NCBI RefSeq assembly: GCF_019393635.1
Contig: NC_057864.1
Coordinates: 446,542,822 to 446,606,821 of the forward strand
Length of the DNA: 64,000 nt
Source of the DNA: Dromiciops gliroides
Taxonomy: Eukaryota; Chordata; Mammalia; Microbiotheria; Microbiotheriidae
Reading direction: 5' to 3'
Below, one piece after another: positions 11,986 to 22,929 of this stretch; the first letter of the stretch is position 1, and each line of letters begins with the position of its first letter. The position numbers were made by a program, and so were the translations under genes. The notes below the pieces were generated by a model that did no database searches, was not told the DNA's origin, and saw only the letters and a list, made by a program, of their open reading frames with translations.

Positions 11986-12204
11986 GTGGGTGGGGAAGTC
12001 CCACTGCCTACTCCTTGCTATGTCTAACTTACATAGGTCTCTCAGGATAAAGGGAACAGAATAGGTTGTACTGTGTGAACAGTGGAAACTTCTAAAAGGA
12101 AAGCAGCTACTTCCTTTGAGGCCCACAGATAGAGAGACCATAGAGGCCTTAAGAATTCAGTTTAATTCAGTTTTTAAAACTATGTATTATACACCTACTA
12201 AAGT

Positions 12205-12375
12205 CCTTGAAAACATGATCTATTTCATTTTTATCCTTGTCTCTCAGCACCTAACACAGTCCCTGGCACATAGTAGGCACTTAATTGCCTATTGATTGTT
12301 TCATTCTCTGTTATTTGCATTCCTGGTGCCTAGCATAGCCCCGGGCACCACAGTGGCTATGTAATAAATGCTTGG
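12205..12375 (+). mobile_element. L2 3' ends
   Basis: Two L2-like tails follow each other: CTGGCACATAGTAGGCACTT, then a second with GGTGCCTAGCATAGCC and GTAATAAATGCTTGG. Confidence 0.65.
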
Positions 12376-12395
12376 GGGGCGGGGGTGGGGTGTGG

Positions 12396-12545
12396 GGGGG
12401 GGCAGCTAGATGGTGCAGTGGATAAAGCACCGGCCTTGGATTCAGGAGGACCTGAGTTCAAATCCGACCTCAGACACTTGACATTTACTAGCTCTGTGAC
12501 CTTGGGCAAGTCACTTCACCCTCGCTGCCCTGCTCAAAAAAAAAT
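12396..12545 (+). mobile_element. WSINE-type CORE-SINE
   Basis: A sense copy following a G-rich run and ending in an A-run. The flanks are too simple to prove a duplication. Confidence 0.87.
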
Positions 12546-12569
12546 GGTTGGTGTATGATTGATTCATTG

Positions 12570-13085
12570 TTCAATCATGTGCAAGGAACTATGCTAAATT
12601 GGGGGGATAAAAAATGAAAAATCTGAAATAGTCCCTTCCTTCAAGAGGCTTATGTTGTACTACAGGAATATAAGAGAAAAGCAGAAAAGTATAATCCAGG
12701 GCAAGAAGTGGAGGGAGGCAAAGGAGAGATCAGATAAAGGTTTGGGGAATGTTTGAGTAGGGACAGAGGACGGATAGCCCAGAGGAGGTAGCACATATCT
12801 GGGCCTTGAAGCAGAGTGAGGGTTCTTTCTCAAAGTCAGATCAAGCCATCAGGCATTTATTAAGTGCCTACTATTGCCAGGCTGTGCTAAGCATAAAAAG
12901 GTAGAGAGTGCATTCCAGCCCTGGGGGACAAATTGCATGGAGGGAGGAGATGACATGTCCACCTGGGGGAATAATTAATGAACAACTCCTAGAGGGTAAT
13001 AAAATGGGATAAGCCTGGAGAGATAGATTGTATCCAGAAGGTCTGAGGAATTTGTATTTTATCCTAAAGAAGAAGACAGTGGAGT
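12570..13085 (-). mobile_element. L2 LINE
   Basis: The plus strand is antisense to L2: CAGGCATTTATTAAGTGCCT (the 3' end) and TTGTATTTTATCCTAAAG (ORF2 C-terminus) are readable. It is old and rearranged. Confidence 0.6.
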
Positions 13086-13570
13086 TCCCCAGAGCACTTG
13101 AGGAGATGTTGGAATTTCTCCTCCAGAGATTCACCATTGACTGCTCTGATGCCCTATTACCCCATTCCTTTGTCAGTCATCTGATGCTCATGGACATAGA
13201 GGGAGACCTGGCCAGGAGTGACCGCTGTCAGAATACGGTGGAAGACACAAACGAAGATGGGAAAAAGGCAAACAGCTCCAAATACATTGGCAGATCACCT
13301 GCTCCAAACACGAAGAGCCATTATCAGTGAGTTATGGAATATGATAAGGCGAGGGAGGCAGGCAGGCCCTTAGGTGAGGTGAGGTAAGCTGTTTTCTCCG
13401 TCTCGGAATTCATGCTTTTTTCTCTGGTGCCAAACCCAGTCTTGGAAACATCAGCTGCTAAGAGGTCAGCTTCCATCTGCAGTAGGAAAGCATTCGATTT
13501 AGGAATAGTGCAAGACCGACTTCAAACAAGGCACAAGATCCTTAGCCCAGTCATGGGCTAGAGGGGACAT
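13086..13570. other. Unique sequence, nothing recognised
   Basis: A 100-codon frame lies at 13028-13330, but it begins inside L2 and shows no recognisable domain. I do not call it a gene. Confidence 0.4.
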
Positions 13571-13571
13571 A

Positions 13572-13696
13572 GTGGTGTGAAAAGAGTTCCTGATTTGGAG
13601 TCCTGGCTTCGAATACCACTTAGAACCCGTGTAACCCTGGACACAGGTCTCTAGACCTCAGGTCCTTATCCATAAAAGTTAGAGGCTGGATTAGAT
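13572..13696 (+). mobile_element. MIR-type SINE, split by a MITE
   Basis: GAGTCCTGGCTTCGAAT and GTGTAACCCTGGACA mark a MIR. It continues after the MITE at 13908 with TAGATAATCTCTAAAGTG. Confidence 0.7.
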
Positions 13697-13907
13697 CAAG
13701 GGTTCTTAACCTGAGATCCACGAATAAAAAAAAATATATTTTGACAATCATATTTCAATATAATTGTTTCCCTATGTAATCCTATATATTTTATATATTT
13801 AAAATAATCATTCTAAAAAGATCCCCTTTAGATTTCCCCAGACTGCCAAAGGGGTCCATGATGTACGGTGACACCCCCCACCCCCCAAAAAAAGTTAAGA
13901 ATCCTTA
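13697..13907 (+). mobile_element. hAT-type MITE, 211 bp
   Basis: The terminal inverted repeats CAAGGGTTCTTAAC (13697-13710) and GTTAAGAATCCTTA (13894-13907) match in 12 of 14 positions. The 8-bp duplication GATTAGAT (13689-13696) versus GACTAGAT (13908-13915) is the length typical of hAT elements. There is no coding capacity; a transposase would have to come from elsewhere. A fragment of a similar element may lie at 34805-34870. Confidence 0.82.
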
Positions 13908-13919
13908 GACTAGATAATC

Positions 13920-14565
13920 TCTAAAGTGTGCTCCTGGTGAACACCTGTGGTCCTGAACCTCTTCAGAAACACACAGGATGTGATATGATTTTATTCTCTA
14001 TAACAGAACATGATGTCAGGAGCTATGAGTAAAATGGAGTTAAAATCTAGAGTGAGATGGGAGCGTAGTGAGCAAACAATTCTTGCAGACACCACATCCT
14101 GGCCACCACACACCTAGTTCCTGTTTCTGTGTGGTCAAGTCCCTGGCTGCCTGCAACCCTAACTACCCTTACAAACTCCCTTCACTTCTTAGGTTGGTTT
14201 ATAGAGCTATTATTGGTATTCTTCTTCCTGAGCCTGTTGCTTATGGATTTTTAATCTGATCCGGTTTCCTTCTAGAACATTCACTACCTTCCATTTTACC
14301 CTCTGGCTTGATTGGTTGATGGTCTCCTTATCTGATGAAGATCCCCTTTGCCCACAATTAAAAATGGCTCCCAATGGCAGGGCCCTGAAATATAGGCTTA
14401 TATAGATTTAATGACAAAATATATAATCTAGCAGAGCAAACATTCCTCAGCAAAAATTAGGTGACAAACTGAATTTTCCTACTTCCCCACCAGACCCATT
14501 CCTAGTTGGACATGACTTTCTCAAGTGAGGTTTTCTCCCATTACCACCAAATCTGTGGATACCCT
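13920..14565. other. Unique sequence, nothing recognised
   Basis: No repeat family or gene could be named. A 63-codon frame at 14068-14259 has no recognisable content. Confidence 0.45.
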
Positions 14566-14667
14566 CATAAGTAGAATAATCCCCAGGGCTGCTCAGAGTG
14601 TAATTTCAATATGCTCTGGAGTAATGGGGGAGAATATGAATCAGATGGATTGATGTTAATTCACAGA
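14566..14667 (+). repeat. Diverged direct repeat, copy 2
   Basis: This is the partner of 11866-11985, 2.7 kb away. The flanks of the two copies are unrelated, which points to an unnamed dispersed element rather than a segmental duplication. Confidence 0.7.
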
Positions 14668-15079
14668 CCTGGGAACTCACAGATTCCATTGCATGTCCAC
14701 TGCCGGTTTGGCAGTGATTTGGAGGTTATTAAAAGGTTGGAAAACAAGGCTTACAAAGTGAAAAGAACCGTGATTATGAAATTTAGAGAAGGGAATTATA
14801 GCGTCATAGAACCTTATTTAATCTATCAATTCAATATATTTTAATTAAGTACCTACTTGCTAACTCAGTTGTCTTCTAACCCTAGAACTTTTCTTAGTGC
14901 CTGAGGCCTGCTCACTGCCGTTAACATCCCTCCACTCTGGCCCTTTTTTCCCCCATTGTCCAGTTCCTTGGGGGAAGGGGGGGGGTCTCCAATTTGTGAA
15001 GAGGCTTAAGTCAATCATCCTAATTTGCTTCCTCATTCCCCAGTGGGGTACCTTCTCTCTAAGCTCTTCACTTCCCTTT

Positions 15080-15210
15080 TAGGTATTATTTCCCCCATTA
15101 GAATGTAATCTCCTTGAGGGCAGGGACCGTCTTTATTTTTGCTTGGGCTAGTATCTCTAACATTTAGCATAGCACTGGGCAAATAGTAGGCTCTTAATAG
15201 ATGCTGTCTG
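15080..15210 (+). mobile_element. L2 3' end
   Basis: GAATGTAATCTCCTTGAGGG, GGGACCGTCTTT and GCTCTTAATAGATGC mark the L2 tail. Confidence 0.78.
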
Positions 15211-15359
15211 CTTATTTCAAGGCCCCTAATCTGCATTCTGGGGTACAGAGCTTACCGTCTTTGGAGGGGAAACAACACATACATGGATAAATGAAAGTAA
15301 GGTTGACAACGAAAGTAGAGTTTATCTAGTCTAACCTCTATCTGATCATGAACTTTCTC

Positions 15360-15524
15360 TTTTTTTTTTCCCTTTTCTTTTTTTTTCTGGGTGGGGCAAT
15401 GAGGGTTAAGTGACTTCCCCAGAGTCACACAGCTAATAACTGTCAAGTGTCTGAGGCTAGATTTGAACTCAGGTCCTCCTGAGTCCAGGGCCAGTGCTTT
15501 ATCCACTGAGCCACCTAGCTGCCC
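15360..15524 (-). mobile_element. WSINE-type CORE-SINE
   Basis: An antisense copy with a long T/C-rich tail. Confidence 0.88.
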
Positions 15525-15534
15525 TCGAGCTCAC

Positions 15535-15790
15535 TCTCTAATGTTCTCAACAAGTGGTCATCTAGTTGCTTCCTTGAACGTCGTTGGTGATGGGGACCTT
15601 CACTATCCGTTTTTGGACAATTCTAATTATTAGAAAGTTCTTCCTTATACTGAGTTGAAATCTGTCTTTATACTTCTATTCACTGAGCCTGGCTCTCTCC
15701 TCTGGGGACTGATCTTTCTTTAGTTACTTAGATATTTGAAAACAGTTATTATCTTTACCTCTTCCTTCCCAAATCTTCTCTCTTCCAGGC
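15535..15790 (-). mobile_element. L3/CR1-like LINE
   Basis: The plus strand shows the complement of L3: GTGGTCATCTAGTTGC, AGAAAGTTCTTCCTTATACT and TCTCTCTTCCAGGCTAAAT. It ends in a (TTCC)n run at 15797-15835. Confidence 0.75.
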
Positions 15791-15839
15791 TAAATACCTT
15801 CCTTCCTTCCTTCCTTCCTTCTTTCTTTCCATTCTGTAT

Positions 15840-16220
15840 AGGTACTTGCTATGTGAGGATAGGCAAATAACTTTAATATCGCAATGCCTCAGCCAGCCCT
15901 CTTATGTTATATAAAGCTACAAATGAGCCACCAATCCACACTGGTAGAAATTTTGAGGTGTTCCCTGAGCAGATAAAAATATGGATCTAGACCAAAGAAA
16001 AAGAAAATACAGGAATAGCAGTTAGCTTGTTTTCATTTCAATTGTTTTGTTTTCCTGAACAAACAGGAGAACACATTTTTTTTTAAACAGAAATGATTAG
16101 GTTTAGACAGAAAGAAGTGTTTTTTTTCTGACAATGGTGATTGTGAAACATTGAAAAGAGATCCCAAGGGGGTGTGGAATCTCTTGCACAATAATTCCCC
16201 ATATCTGCATTTTCAAGGTT
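15840..16220. other. Unique sequence, nothing recognised
   Basis: AT-rich sequence without a nameable element or open frame. Confidence 0.45.
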
Positions 16221-16935
16221 TTCGTGTGTACCATTTCATTCGATCCTGAGGTATCAATAAGGTAATATGGGCAAGTATGATTTCCCCATTTCGCAGGTGA
16301 AGGAACAGATTTAGAGAGGCTAAATTGTTTGCCTAAGGTCACCAAGAGTGCTGAGACTAGAGCCAAGCTTGGTGGCTCATTTCCTGTACACTTCCCTCTC
16401 TACCATCCCTGAGCTTGCTGGGGGGGGGGGGCGGGTAGTGGTAAGAGCATTCTGTTTGGAGCCTGGGGATCTGGGTATAAATTCTGGCTCTGTTTCTTCC
16501 TACCTGAGTAACTATGGGCAGGTCTCAGGACTTCCATATACTCATTTTATTTATAAGATGAGGGGGTGGGCAGACTGGATGACTTCTAAATCTCCTTCCA
16601 ACGTTAAACCTATAAGCTTATAATTAAATGAACCCTTGAGGTCACTTTTAGCTTTAAGGTCTCTATTGTGTTCTGATTTCAGAAGCATCTGACTTGACTG
16701 AGGAAAAAGGAAGGGAATAAACATTTATATTCACCTTCTATGTGCCAGGCATTTTGCTAAGTGCTTTACAATTGTTGTCTCATTTGATCCTCACAAGAAC
16801 CCTTATTCCCATTTTACAGTTGAGGAAAATGAAGCAAACAGAGGTTTAAGTGACTGGCTCAGGGTCATACACCTAGTAAATGTTCTGAAGCCAGATTGAA
16901 ATTCAGGTCTTCCTGACTCTAGTCCCACTTCTCAG
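16220..16935. mobile_element. Three MIR-type SINEs
   Basis: The copies are antisense at about 16220-16365 (TTCGCAGGTGAAGGAACAGA), sense at 16438-16612 (GAGCCTGGGGATCTGGG) and antisense at 16700-16935 (CTATGTGCCAGGCATTTTGC, GAAATTCAGGTCTTCCTGAC). Confidence 0.7.
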
Positions 16936-17275
16936 ATCACACCATGGCCATCCCTGTGTTAATAGCCTGCAGTGAACTGGGAAAAACAGGAAACAGCTGA
17001 ACAACCTGCCTTTTGTCTTCACAAAATTAAAAAAAAAATGAGGGAGACCTGTCACAAAGTAACTGCTAGGCACCATATAGATCCATGAGGTACAAGGGGA
17101 TGGTACACTGGCCCAGACCACATATGATGGATTAATTCTTGCTAGGGTATCCCAACCTAGATATCCTATAAATATGTTCCTTGGATCAATATGCTGCTAA
17201 TGAAGGGAGATAGCAGTGGACCAAAAGGAGGAATCAAAAGCAATTCACGGACTTAGAATTTCTGATGTTCATTTC
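16936..17275. other. Unique sequence, nothing recognised
   Basis: No repeat family or gene could be named. Confidence 0.4.
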
Positions 17276-17352
17276 TGCTGCTAGGTGGTTCAGTGGATGG
17301 AACACACAGAGTGAAGACACACAGTAAGGGCTTTTATAAATTCATGCTATTG

Positions 17353-17488
17353 GGGCAGCTAGGTGGTGCAGTGGATAGAGAACCAGCCCTGGAGTCAGGA
17401 GGACCTAAGTTCAAATCCAGTCTTAGACACTTGACACTTACTAGCTGTGTGATCCTGGGCAAGTCACAACCCCAATTGCCTCACCCAA
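17353..17488 (+). mobile_element. WSINE-type CORE-SINE with expanded tail
   Basis: A sense copy whose A-rich tail grades into the AATG/AATA tetranucleotide array that follows. A short SINE-head fragment lies at 17280-17312. Confidence 0.88.
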
Positions 17489-17656
17489 AATCAATCAATC
17501 AATGAATAAATGAGTGAATGATTAAATAAATGAATGACTAAATATATGAATGAATAAGTAAATAAATAGATAAATGAATGAATGAATAAATTAATTAATA
17601 AATAAACAAATGAATGAATGAATAAACAAAGAAGTAAATAAATAAATGAGTACATG
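17489..17656 (+). repeat. (AATG/AATA)n microsatellite
   Basis: About 165 bp of interrupted tetranucleotide units starts where the SINE tail ends, so it was probably seeded by the tail. Confidence 0.9.
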
Positions 17657-17814
17657 CTATTGTTCATTCAGTACATGATTCTTCAGTCTGTGTCTCCAGA
17701 CTATTGACTTCTTCCTGGCATTTTCCTCTATAAGGAGTATTTTGTGACATCTCTATTGGGAGGGCAAATGGGAGAAAAGAAGGGTGAGGGAGTTTGGGAT
17801 TCTGCTGAGGAAGT

Positions 17815-18500
17815 AGTTTAGTTCACTGGAAAAAGTACAGCCTCTGGGACCAGAGAACATGGGTTCGAATTCTTCCTCTCATGCTTCCTACCTGTGTGAC
17901 CTTGGGAAAAATATTAATCTTCCTTGCCTTCAGCTTCTTTATCTGTAAGATGAGAGTTAGCCTAGATGGCGGTCTCTTCCAGATGCAGATCTAGAATTCT
18001 TGAGTGGAAAGAGAATAAATTTGCAGTTAAAGGTCTAGGTCTGTCTCAGCATTGATCATTATCTGCTATGTGAGTTAATTGTGTCATCTTTCTAAGCCTT
18101 GGTTTCTCTATTTGTAAAATGGGGAGAGTAGAATATTTACTATCTCATGACACATTCCAATCAATTAATAATATTTATGAAGTGCCTGCTATGTGCCAGG
18201 TACTGGGCTATTCCATGCAGGTAAAAATACAGGAGGAAGACAATCCCTCCTCTAAAAGAGTTAACATTCTAATGGAGGAGACAAGGGCGTATAGAAGCAT
18301 ATACATAAAAATATAAATAAAAAACTACTAATAAATACAAAGTACTTAAATACAAGGTAGGTTGAGAGGAAAAACTGTCAGGAAAAAGAATTTGTAAATC
18401 TTAAAGCAGCAGGCAAATGTGAGTTATTAATATGACATTAATCTATTTTACTATGAACTATAGTGGAAAGAATACTGGACCTGGTGTAAGAATTCCAGAC
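17815..18500 (+). mobile_element. MIR-type SINEs and an antisense L2 3' end
   Basis: MIR copies at about 17815-18000 and 18005-18135 are in sense. About 18155-18330 is antisense L2 (TGCCTGCTATGTGCCAGGTA, AACATTCTAATGGAGGAG). A further MIR starts at 18440 and resumes after the L1 at 18763. Confidence 0.65.
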
Positions 18501-18508
18501 CTACTTTT

Positions 18509-18753
18509 CTTTTTTTAAAAAATATTTTATTTCTTCCCCAGTTACATGTAAAAATGATTTTTAGCATTTGTTTAATTTTTATTGATGTTTTCCTTTTTTG
18601 TCACCTAGATTTCTCTATGGATTTCTTCCTCTCCCACAGAGCCATCCCATATAACAAAGCATCTATAAAAGAAAAATAATTAATTACAATGAAAACATTT
18701 TTTAAAATGTGAAAATATAAGCAATGTTCCTCATCTCTGCAAAGGAGTAAAGC
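18509..18753 (-). mobile_element. L1 3' UTR fragment inserted in a MIR
   Basis: CAGTTACATGTAAAAATGA and the GAGCCATCCCATATAACAAA block are marsupial L1 3' UTR. The duplication CCTACTTTT (18500-18508 and 18754-18762) flanks it, and the MIR resumes directly after. Confidence 0.8.
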
Positions 18754-19015
18754 CCTACTTTTATTGTATGAACTTGCATAGATTACTTGAACTCTCTGGA
18801 TCTCAGTTTCCTTGCCTACAAAATGGGTAAAATAGTATTTGGACTCCCTATCCCATAAGGTTGTCTTGAGAACCATATGAGACCATATATGTAGAAGTGT
18901 TCTGTCACCTTAAAGCAATGTATAACTGAATTGTTACTATTCTAGGTAAGACTTTGATGGAGACAGGCATTTGAAACCATGGCTTGAAGTATCTTCTCTG
19001 GATTTTAGTTCTCCC

Positions 19016-19760
19016 TGTTCTGTTGCTGTTGTTCGTCCTTTGTTTTCAAAGAAGACTAATAACATCACATGTGATGTCTTGGCTTGTGGGTAATTGGCTT
19101 GAGGTAGAATTGCACAAGGTCATCCTCTTCACTCTGTCTTCCAGAGTCATGGAAGTCCAGTAGCAAGACAAAAGTCAGAACAACTGGTGATGGCCCTGGG
19201 ATGGAGTGGGTGACCTTGGCATTTCTGATGTTTGATCAAGCTCTGCTTCAGCTGCCTTCAAACCTGTTGGAACAGATTGTTTTCATCCACTCATTCTGCT
19301 GGTAAGTCTTCACATGCTTGGGGTAGACACCCCTCTAACTCATCAGCAGGTTTGAGGTTCATCAATTCCCCTCAGCCTGGTTTTGCCCATCTGCTGAGAT
19401 GGTTCTTCTGGGTGTGCACATGCTACCGCTTCTTGGAGTCATGGGGGAGAGTCAGATGAAGGTAGACACCAAAGATGGATGAGCAGCCCTGAAAAGGCTC
19501 AGCAAGCCTTCACACCAGAGGTGCTAGTCCTCCCTGAGCACCCCATATAGTCCAGCCCTATTTGAATGTTGATGGGTAGATAGCAGATGGAGGGTTCCAT
19601 GGCCATGGGGGAAGCAGCCCAGAGATAGACATGTCTAAATACTGTTGAAGGGAACTTGAGCACATGCCAGTGATTGATGTCTTGCCCTATTCTTGAGCAT
19701 GTTAATGTGGTACAGATGTGTGCTTGAGAGACTTCAGACTGTGCAGTCTCCATTAACTGT
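19016..19760 (+). repeat. Long unclassified dispersed repeat
   Basis: The first 170 bp (GTTCGTCCTTTGTTTTCAAA to GATGGCCCTGGGATG) is related to the heads of the composite repeats at 27430 and 35035. The remaining 570 bp has no partner in this window. It may be the longer parent of that family. Confidence 0.6.
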
Positions 19761-19914
19761 TGCCTTCATTCTTTTAGGCTCTGTTACACAACAACAAGAT
19801 AACTTGTGACATAGCAAAGAGTGTAAGCAGCCCAGCACTTCCTTTCTTAGTGGTGGTGCTGGTACTTGGGCACTGGAGGGGATTTCTTGTGTGGGATGGG
19901 TGTAAAAGCATACA

Positions 19915-20060
19915 TTTAGAGGTAGAAAGGACCTGAGAAGCTATCTGACCCAACCTCTTTATTTTATAGATGAGAATCCTGAGGTCCAGAGAGGATAAGT
20001 ATCTCATCCAAGCAAGGTCAAGGTAAGATGGTTCAGAATCTGGACTTGAACTCAAATCCA
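19915..20060 (-). mobile_element. MIR-type SINE
   Basis: AGATGAGAATCCTGAGGTCC and the following segment are an antisense CORE region. Confidence 0.6.
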
Positions 20061-20099
20061 TCCTTCTGCATGACTAAACAGGAGTGAAAGTCATGGGAG

Positions 20100-20243
20100 G
20101 GGCAGCTAGGTGGTGCAATGGATAAAGCACTGACCCTGGACTCAGGAGAACCTGAATTCAAATCCAGCCTCAGATACTTGACAATTACTAGCTGTGTGAC
20201 TCTGGGCAAGTCACTTAACCCCCATTGCCCCACCAAAAAAAAG
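20100..20243 (+). mobile_element. WSINE-type CORE-SINE
   Basis: A sense copy. Target duplication AGTCATGGGA at 20089-20098 and 20244-20253. Confidence 0.92.
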
Positions 20244-20301
20244 AGTCATGGGAATTGAGGAGGTTGATGAACTGATAGGCCATTTGAGGGGACATTAAAT
20301 T

Positions 20302-20466
20302 TTTTTTCTTTCTTTCCTTCCTTCTTTCTTTCTGGGGTGATGAGGGTTAAGTGACTTGCCTAGGGTCACACAGCTAGTAAGTGTCAAGTGTTTGAGATTG
20401 GATTTGAACTCAGGTCCTTCTGAATGCAAGGCTGGTGCTTTATCCACTGTGCCACCTAGTTGCTTC
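20302..20466 (-). mobile_element. WSINE-type CORE-SINE
   Basis: An antisense copy with a T/C-rich tail. It lies 58 bp after the sense copy at 20100-20243, tail to tail. Confidence 0.88.
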
Positions 20467-20519
20467 TATTAAATTCTATATTAAAGTCTCCAAGGATAAG
20501 TCAGAGAACAGGGAGGAGA

Positions 20520-20760
20520 GAAAGTAGATCAGTTCCTAGAATGAAGGGCTTAGAGTTATGAAGACCTGAGTTCAAATCCAGCCTCAGACATTTATTATCT
20601 GTGTGATCCTGAGCAAGTCACTTCACCTCTGTTTGCTTCAGTTTCCTTAACTGCAAAAAAAGGATAAAAATAGCTTTGTCACCGGGTTGTTGTGAGGATC
20701 AAATGAGATATTTGCAAAATCACTCAACATGGTGCCTGGCACATAGTAAACACTATAAAA
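20520..20760 (+). mobile_element. MIR-type SINE
   Basis: CTGAGTTCAAATCCAGCC, TGAGCAAGTCACTTCACC and GGTTGTTGTGAGGATC are in MIR order. Confidence 0.75.
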
Positions 20761-20903
20761 ATGCTTATTCCCTTCCCTTTTTTGAAACAAAAAAAGGAGA
20801 AATAACTCGTGGTACAGTATTTGATTATAATTAGGATGGGTGTATGTGAAATGGATGAAGTAAAGCTCAAAGGAGGAGATACTATCAAATAATGATGGAA
20901 GAG

Positions 20904-21030
20904 GGGGCAACTAGGTGGTGCAGTGGATAGAGCACTGGCCCTGGAGTCAGGAGGACCCGAGTTCAAATCCAGCCTCAGATACTTGACAATTACTTACCCC
21001 TCATTGGCCCACCACCACCCCCTAATAAAA
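20904..21030 (+). mobile_element. WSINE-type CORE-SINE with internal deletion
   Basis: A sense copy that jumps from ACTTGACAATTACT to TACCCCTCATTGG, missing the usual AGCTGTGTGACCCTGGGCAA segment. Confidence 0.88.
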
Positions 21031-21079
21031 AAAATCAAGCAAGTAAGTAGGAATCAAACCCCAGTCAAAGGGTAACAGA

Positions 21080-21240
21080 ATTTAGAATTGGAAGAAAACT
21101 TAGAAATCATCTAGTTCAAGTTTCTAGTTTTACAAATGAGGAAATTGAGGTTCATACAATTAAAAACTCTTGTCTAAGGTCACATAGATGACAAGTTTTG
21201 GAGTTAGAATTTGAACCCAGGTCCCAAGAGTCAAGTCTAC
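21080..21240 (-). mobile_element. MIR-type SINE
   Basis: AATGAGGAAATTGAGGTTCA and GAATTTGAACCCAGGTC are antisense CORE. Confidence 0.65.
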
Positions 21241-21479
21241 TTTTTTTCTTATATCATGCTTTCATGTTTCTGAAAATCAAAATTGATCTCTGTCTCTATT
21301 TCTCTCTCCTCCCCGCTAATTTATTTGTCAAAATTTTGACATTGGAAAAAAATACCACAACTTTCCTATCTCTCCTTGTCCGTCCCCACCCCCCATCTCT
21401 CCCAGCTGAAAGATATGATGGCTATCAGTTACTTTGCAGATGTACATCAAATGATTTATGCTTCACAAGGAAGACAAAC

Positions 21480-22090
21480 ACCATGTTTCAGGAAGAGTGA
21501 GTCATTTGAAAGTTCACTGTATCAGGTCTAGATCTTCTTGCTCCTCATGGAGATCTGTCTTGTCTTTTTCAAAGTCCATTTCCCTCTATCTTCTACCTTG
21601 AGAACTTAGATGTTTACAAACCGAGAAACACTAGCATAGCCGGTGGGAGCTGTCCACAGCTGAAGCTGATGCACAAGATCAAGGAGGGAAGGGGCTTTAA
21701 GAATTAACACTAACCTCAATTGCTAGGGCACAAAGAAGGTGGAGACAGAGTGACAGTGTTTCACTAGGTGAATCAAATTAGGAAACAGGCCATTTGTAAA
21801 AATTTGAACCGTTTGCATACAAGGTTCTTTGAACTCTTTGCCTGATCTTAGACCGCGCTTGCCTGTTTTGAAAAGAAAAATAAAGACACTTTCCATGCTT
21901 CAGTTACCTAAGCTTATCTATTATGAGGCAGGGAGCAGTGTAGAAATTAGATGGGAGGTAATACTTCATGTTGCTAAACACTATTGTGGATGTCTTATTT
22001 GAAAATTATTGGAAATTATTGGAAAACTCAAAATCAAAACCAACTTTTTCCTGAAAGTGTCAAAATTGATGCTTGTCTGATTCTTAATAT
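21480..22090. other. Unique sequence, nothing recognised
   Basis: No repeat family or gene could be named. Confidence 0.45.
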
Positions 22091-22145
22091 GAGATCCTAG
22101 CTTTTTAAAGTTGGAAGGGACCTTAGAAATCAGCTCACCTTACTC

Positions 22146-22299
22146 TCATTTATTTTTGGGGGGGGCAACAGTCGTTAAATGACTTGCCCAGGGTCACACA
22201 GCACAGGGTCACTTGACACAAGTGTCAAGTGTCTGAGGCCAGATTTGAACTCCTGAAATCAGGGCCAGTGCTTTATCCACTGCTCCACCTAGCTGCCCT
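22146..22299 (-). mobile_element. WSINE-type CORE-SINE
   Basis: An antisense copy with a small internal duplication of CACAGGGTCAC around 22195-22210. Confidence 0.85.
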
Positions 22300-22419
22300 T
22301 CTAATATATATTCTTAAAAGAGGTTGCTATTATTATAACTATGTAATGAACAGAAAAATCAAGACACCCTGGAAATAAATCTTATAATAACTCCTGACAA
22401 TGTATCTTAATCCCATTCG

Positions 22420-22840
22420 ATTGAGAATGGTATATGAGAAAGAACACTGGATTGGGGGTGGGGAGGGCAATGCTCAGAAGACCTGGCTCTTGCACCTGGT
22501 GTCAAATCACTTCATCTTGTTGAGTCTCAGCTTCCTGATCTGTAAAATGGGGCCAGTACTACTTACACTCCCTACCTCACAGGGTTGTTGTGAGGATTAC
22601 ATTAGATAATTCATGTGAATGTAGAGTGCTGTATACATTTGAGCTATTATTACTAATTATAGGGTACTTTTCTAGAAAAATTCAGAGTCTGTAATCTCCC
22701 TTTTACCCTCCCCCTCACAGCTGATTTGACAAATTCTCTGGGCGTCAATTTCCTCCTTCATAAAATGACATGGTTGGACTGGATGATCTCTGAAATCCTT
22801 TCTATGTCTCATGTTCCATTTATAATTGTAAGTAATTTTA
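22420..22840 (+). mobile_element. MIR-type SINEs
   Basis: A long sense MIR at 22420-22650 (GTAAAATGGGGCCAGTAC, CAGGGTTGTTGTGAGG) is followed by a shorter one at about 22690-22830 (GGTTGGACTGGATGATCTCT). Confidence 0.65.
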
Positions 22841-22929
22841 GACCAGTTTTCCAACTTCTAGCTAAGCATCTCTCCACTGACCTAACCTATGTCTGGGTCT
22901 GTAGTTGGGTCAAGATAATGTGGACAAAG

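Noticed and set aside
13028-13330. 100-codon frame as a possible small gene
   Set aside because: It begins inside an antisense L2, shows no domain or start context, and has no sign of splicing or a promoter.
20100-20466. Tail-to-tail SINE pair as a functional hairpin
   Set aside because: The pair can fold, but it lies in intergenic DNA with no evidence of transcription. Only the pair inside TENT5C was kept.
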